A stretch of 60,237 bases of DNA from Arthrobacter sp. PsM3 (lineage in GTDB: Bacteria > Actinomycetota > Actinomycetes > Actinomycetales > Micrococcaceae). The position numbers were made by a program, and so were the translations under genes. Shown here piece after piece: positions 57,375 through 60,237 of this stretch. Below the pieces are notes generated by a model. The model ran no database searches, was not told where the DNA came from, and worked only from the letters and a program-made list of their open reading frames with translations. The first letter of the stretch is position 1. Each line of letters starts with the position of its first letter. The stretch spans positions 1 to 60,237 of the forward strand of contig NZ_JARUXE010000030.1 of NCBI RefSeq assembly GCF_030433895.1. The letters run 5' to 3'.

Positions 57375-57380
57375 GAATTC

Positions 57381-57386
57381 AGTATG
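57381..57386 (-). promoter_or_regulatory. -10 element CATACT, leaderless start of the luxR-type gene
   Basis: CATACT lies six bases (GAATTC) before ATG 57374. It diverges from the small gene at 57575. Confidence 0.45.
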
Positions 57387-57574
57387 CCCCCGGGTTGCCC
57401 GGCTGAGCCGCCCGCTCGGGCCGCGGGATCCGGCTCCGCAATCCGGCTTCGGGATCCGGCCGCCGGCCACCGGCCACCGGCCACCAGATTTCTGGGATAC
57501 CGCGCGGGGCCGGGCCCCGCCTAGCGTGGGACATGCCACCAGCCAGGGAGCAGGAATCGGAAGGAATGGGTGCG

Positions 57575-57856
57575 ATGTACACCTTGCAGATCGAGCACGC
57601 GATCAAGGATTTTGGCATGTGGAGAACGGCGTTCGACCGTGATCCGGTCAACCGCGCGGCGTCGGGGGTCACCGCACACCGGATCAGCCGCCCGGTGGAG
57701 GACCCGCACTATGTGGTGGTCGAACTCGATTTCGAGCGGCGATCCCAGGCGGAGGCGCTGCTGGCGAACCTCCGGGCTAACGTGTGGACTTCCGCCGCGG
57801 CGGCCCCCGCCCTCCAGAGCGCCCCGAAAACCCGGATCCTGGAGTCCGCCGTTTGA
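57575..57856 (+). CDS. small hypothetical protein (ferredoxin-like monooxygenase/cyclase-type fold)
   Basis: The 93 residues (M-Y-T-L-Q-I-E-H-A-I-K-D-F-G-M-W, then F-D-R-D-P-V-N-R, P-H-Y-V-V-V-E-L-D-F) have the beta-alpha-beta pattern of small dimeric alpha+beta barrel proteins. No enzyme can be named. ATG 57575 is nine bases after AAGGA; ATGs at 57566 and 57533 are also in frame. It is divergent from the LuxR regulator and is a plausible target of it (inference). Confidence 0.7.
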   Translation: MYTLQIEHAIKDFGMWRTAFDRDPVNRAASGVTAHRISRPVEDPHYVVVELDFERRSQAEALLANLRANVWTSAAAAPALQSAPKTRILESAV

Positions 57857-57919
57857 TACCAAGTGATACCGCGGCGGGGCAACGGCCGGCTGCCGGAGGA
57901 CCGGCGGGCGGAGCCGGAG

Positions 57920-58060
57920 CTGCAATCATGCGCCAAGCATCCAGATAGCCGGGCGCGTAGAGGTCGCCGGGTTCGTCGAGCAGGCCGCGCGGTGCCCGCA
58001 ACACGAGCGTGTCCACCGCGAGCTCGTCCAGGGCCTTCAGGAGCGAGGCTCCGCGGTGAA
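57920..58060 (-). pseudogene. remnant of an alpha/beta hydrolase (C-terminal fragment)
   Basis: In the otherwise gene-poor 57857-58157 gap, one minus-strand frame reads L-L-K-A-L-D-E-L-A-V-D-T-L-V-L-R-A-P-R-G-L-L followed by D-E-P-G-D-L-Y, a pattern seen near the C-terminus of alpha/beta hydrolases. The flanking codons drift into other frames, with no start or catalytic Ser. I read it as a decayed gene; the evidence is thin. Confidence 0.3.
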
Positions 58061-58157
58061 GGCCGCGCAGCGAGCGTCGGCCGCATGGAGGACGCGCAGC
58101 TGCGCCGTCGCGGTGCGCCGAGGGCAGCACGACGGCGGCGCGGGGACGGCAGAAGGC

Positions 58158-58643
58158 TCAGGCGGGGACGGCGGCATCCTTGGACACGCGCCGGCAGACC
58201 GAGACCATAAAGGGGGTAAATTCACTCGCGGAACCCAACCGGAGGCCGGCACTGTGCGTCAGCACGCCGTCGTCCACCCGGAAGGTATGCCGGGACGCGC
58301 CGCGCCCGCTGCGCCGTTCCATGGTGAGGGTGCCCTCCTGCCAACTGGCCCGCGCGGGCGCCTCCGGGGGCAGCCCCATGCTGTTGACGTGGTACCAGAG
58401 AGTGTCCGGGTGGTCCGGGTCCATGGTGAAGACACCGTGGCCCTCGGAGCGGGTGCCGTCGGCTTCCGTGTGCCGGTAGCTGTGGGTGACGGCCAGCCCG
58501 GCGGCTGCGCGGGCGAAGGTCAGTTCGATGGCGGCAACACGCGCCGGGCCCCACGGGGTGGCCTGCCACTGCGTGGTTCCGGTCCAGTGTCCCAGGAACG
58601 CCTCTAGCGCCTCGTGTGCACTGCCTGGCAGCGGCCGGTCCAT
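58158..58643 (-). CDS. DUF1579-like protein
   Basis: The 161-residue protein begins with H-E-A-L-E-A-F-L-G-H-W-T-G-T-T-Q-W, then alternating strands typical of a lipocalin/FABP-like barrel (R-S-E-G-H-G-V-F-T-M-D, W-Q-E-G-T-L-T-M-E-R). DUF1579-type and related heme/FABP-barrel families share this opening. The function is unknown. ATG 58643 starts it. The next 168 bases hold nothing I can assign. Confidence 0.75.
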   Translation of the reverse strand: MDRPLPGSAHEALEAFLGHWTGTTQWQATPWGPARVAAIELTFARAAAGLAVTHSYRHTEADGTRSEGHGVFTMDPDHPDTLWYHVNSMGLPPEAPARASWQEGTLTMERRSGRGASRHTFRVDDGVLTHSAGLRLGSASEFTPFMVSVCRRVSKDAAVPA

Positions 58644-58811
58644 ATCTTCCTTCCAGGGGTCCTCCCGAGTGACCCCGTCCCCATCATCACGCGGCGACGC
58701 CTGCCGTGTCTAGGAGCGGGCCCGCCGCCCCGGGCCGGTGCAGCTCCGGTTCAGCGGCTTCCCGGACCGGCTCAGCAGCCTGCGGAGCCGGCAGGGCCTC
58801 CCCCGCGGACC

Positions 58812-60155
58812 TCAGAGGCCGAAGGTCTCGGTTTCCTCGAAGGGGCCCACCACGGTCACAGTCCGCGGGGCAGCTGCGAGTTCGCGGGCGAGCTCCTGGA
58901 CTTCCGCCGCCGTGACGGCCTTGATCTGGCGCAGGGTCTCGTCGATGTCCTGGTACTCGCCGGAGACAAGTTCGGCCCGGCCCAGCCGGGACATCCGGGA
59001 GCCGGTGTCCTCCAAGGCCAGTACGATGCCGCCGCACAGTTGCCCGACGGCCTTGCGCAGTTCCTCCTCGGAGATGCCGCCCCCCGCCAGCTTGTCCAGT
59101 TCGGCGCCGAGCAGCTCAAGGACCTGCCGGACTTTCGACGGCGTGCAGCCGGCATACATGCCGAAGTAGCCGGCGTCGGCGTAGGACGAGGCGAAGGAGT
59201 AGGTCGAATACACCAGACCGCGCTTCTCGCGGACTTCCTGGAACAGCCGGGAGGACATGCCCCCGCCGAGCACCGCGTTGAGCACGCTCATCACGAAGCG
59301 GCGGTCGTCGGTGGCGACGATCGTGGGGCAGCCCATGATGATGTTGGCCTGCTCCACCGGCCGCTTGACCACGTGCAGTCCGGCGGTGCCGGTGATGGCG
59401 GCGCGGTCGGTGGAGCGCCGCTGCACCGGGGCGGCGTCAGCCTCCAGGCTCCAGCCGGCGGAGTGCAGGGCATCCACCACCAGTTCGCAGACGACGTCGT
59501 GGTCCAGCCCCCCGGCGGCGGTGATGACGAGCTCGTCCGGGCGGTAATAACGGCGGTAGTGGTCCCAGACCGAGTCTCGGGCGACGGCGCGGATGGCGTC
59601 CGGGGTGCCGCCGATCGGGCGGCCGAGAGGGTGGGTGCCCAGCACGGCGGCGACGAAGTGTTCGTGGGCGACGTCGGTGGGGTCGTCGCTGTCCATCGCG
59701 ATCTCCTCGAGGATGACGTCGCGTTCCTGCTCCATCTCCTGCGGGTCCAGAACGGCCCCGGTGATCATGTCCGCGATGACGTCGATTGCCATCGGCAGGT
59801 CGGTGTCCAGGACGCGGGCGAAGTAGCAGGTGCTTTCCTTCGCCGTGGCGGCGTTGGATTCCCCGCCCACCTCGTCGAAGGCCGAGGCGATCTCCAGCGC
59901 GGTCCGCCGTTTGGTGCCCTTGAACAGGAGGTGCTCCAGGAAGTGGGTGGAGCCGTGCTGGCCGGGCGCCTCGTCACGGGAGCCGACGCCGACCCAAAAA
60001 CCGATGGTGGCCGAGCGCTGCCCCGGCATCGCCTCGGTCAGTACCCGGACGCCGCCTGGCAGGACCGAACGGCGCACCTCGGAACCGCCGTCGGCGCCGT
60101 GGATCAGGGTGTCAGCGTGCTGGTTCTGCTCAAGCGGCAGGGGGACGACAGTCAT
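58812..60155 (-). CDS. M16 family metallopeptidase
   Basis: This processing-peptidase-like zinc protease of 447 residues has the inverted motif H71-F-L-E74-H75 (G-S-T-H-F-L-E-H-L-L-F-K-G-T) and the downstream Glu in E-R-D-V-I-L-E-E-I. N- and C-terminal M16 halves are both present, and no signal peptide is seen. ATG 60155 is five bases after AAAGG. In actinobacteria this gene commonly follows pnp, whose end may lie just outside the window; 60156-60237 shows only a short inverted repeat. Confidence 0.93.
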   Translation of the reverse strand: MTVVPLPLEQNQHADTLIHGADGGSEVRRSVLPGGVRVLTEAMPGQRSATIGFWVGVGSRDEAPGQHGSTHFLEHLLFKGTKRRTALEIASAFDEVGGESNAATAKESTCYFARVLDTDLPMAIDVIADMITGAVLDPQEMEQERDVILEEIAMDSDDPTDVAHEHFVAAVLGTHPLGRPIGGTPDAIRAVARDSVWDHYRRYYRPDELVITAAGGLDHDVVCELVVDALHSAGWSLEADAAPVQRRSTDRAAITGTAGLHVVKRPVEQANIIMGCPTIVATDDRRFVMSVLNAVLGGGMSSRLFQEVREKRGLVYSTYSFASSYADAGYFGMYAGCTPSKVRQVLELLGAELDKLAGGGISEEELRKAVGQLCGGIVLALEDTGSRMSRLGRAELVSGEYQDIDETLRQIKAVTAAEVQELARELAAAPRTVTVVGPFEETETFGL

Positions 60156-60237
60156 CAAGGCCTTTCAGTAAAAACGTGCCAAATCTGCCTGCCATCGTAC
60201 CTTTAAATGGCAGCGGGGCCGGTGGATGATCCACCTG

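Overview
The window is a stretch of a high-GC actinobacterial chromosome. Gene content and order (infC-rpmI-rplT-trmH, hisCBH-priA next to lexA, recA-recX-miaB-miaA-dapF-hflX, clgR-cinA-pgsA-ftsK-rnj-dapA, a split three-subunit transhydrogenase, DUF3046 beside recA, a DUF222 protein at the left edge) fit Micrococcaceae, most likely Arthrobacter, Pseudarthrobacter or a close relative. That is inference from gene content; no search was run. I see no rRNA or tRNA gene, CRISPR array, insertion sequence, prophage or plasmid feature.

Layout. 1-4.7 kb: the edge of a DUF222/HNH-type gene, a phosphopantetheinyl transferase, pheT and pheS. 4.9-15.7 kb: an accessory block with an HExxH protein, SIMPL protein, pyroglutamyl peptidase, Rv2578c-type radical SAM protein, pntB/pntAb/pntAa, mutT, SRPBCC protein, MFS and CDF transporters and a GlsB-like membrane protein. 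15.8-18.9 kb: trmH, rplT, rpmI and infC. 19-25.6 kb: DUF1844, MFS, SseB and the histidine genes priA, hisH, hisB and hisC, with an unlisted 53-residue membrane protein between hisH and priA. 25.7-37.4 kb: a LysM protein divergent from lexA, dinG, hflX, an RsmC-like methyltransferase, dapF, miaA, miaB, recX and recA. 37.7-46.2 kb: DUF3046, MarR, clgR, the cinA C-terminal domain, pgsA, ftsK, rnj and dapA. 46.3-50.1 kb: a nitrilase, a small LexA-controlled gene, a DUF418/DUF1624-like membrane protein, a small membrane protein and dapB. 50.2-56.3 kb: a molybdenum cofactor cluster (moaE, mog, moaC, moeA, moaA, moaD) with a membrane-anchored sulfite-oxidase-type enzyme that would use the cofactor. 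56.3-60.2 kb: a LuxR regulator, small proteins and an M16 peptidase.

The most coherent regulatory signal is an SOS network. Five good LexA boxes (matching TCGAAC-N4-GTTCGA) precede lexA and its LysM neighbour (two), recA, the Rv2578c-type gene and a 113-residue gene at 47.1 kb. At the last two the box lies between or over the -35 and -10 elements of a promoter whose start site would coincide with the start codon.

A second pattern is widespread leaderless transcription. At least 17 genes have a TANNNT-like -10 hexamer ending 6-8 bases before an ATG or GTG that lacks a good ribosome binding site. A third theme is post-transcriptional control around infC: an ATT start codon, a terminator-like hairpin in the leader, three hairpins between infC and rpmI, and long low-complexity tails on IF-3 and L20. 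I found no clearly unprecedented defence or biosynthetic system. The best leads for new biology are the small SOS gene, the clgR leader ORF, the his-operon membrane protein and the infC control region.
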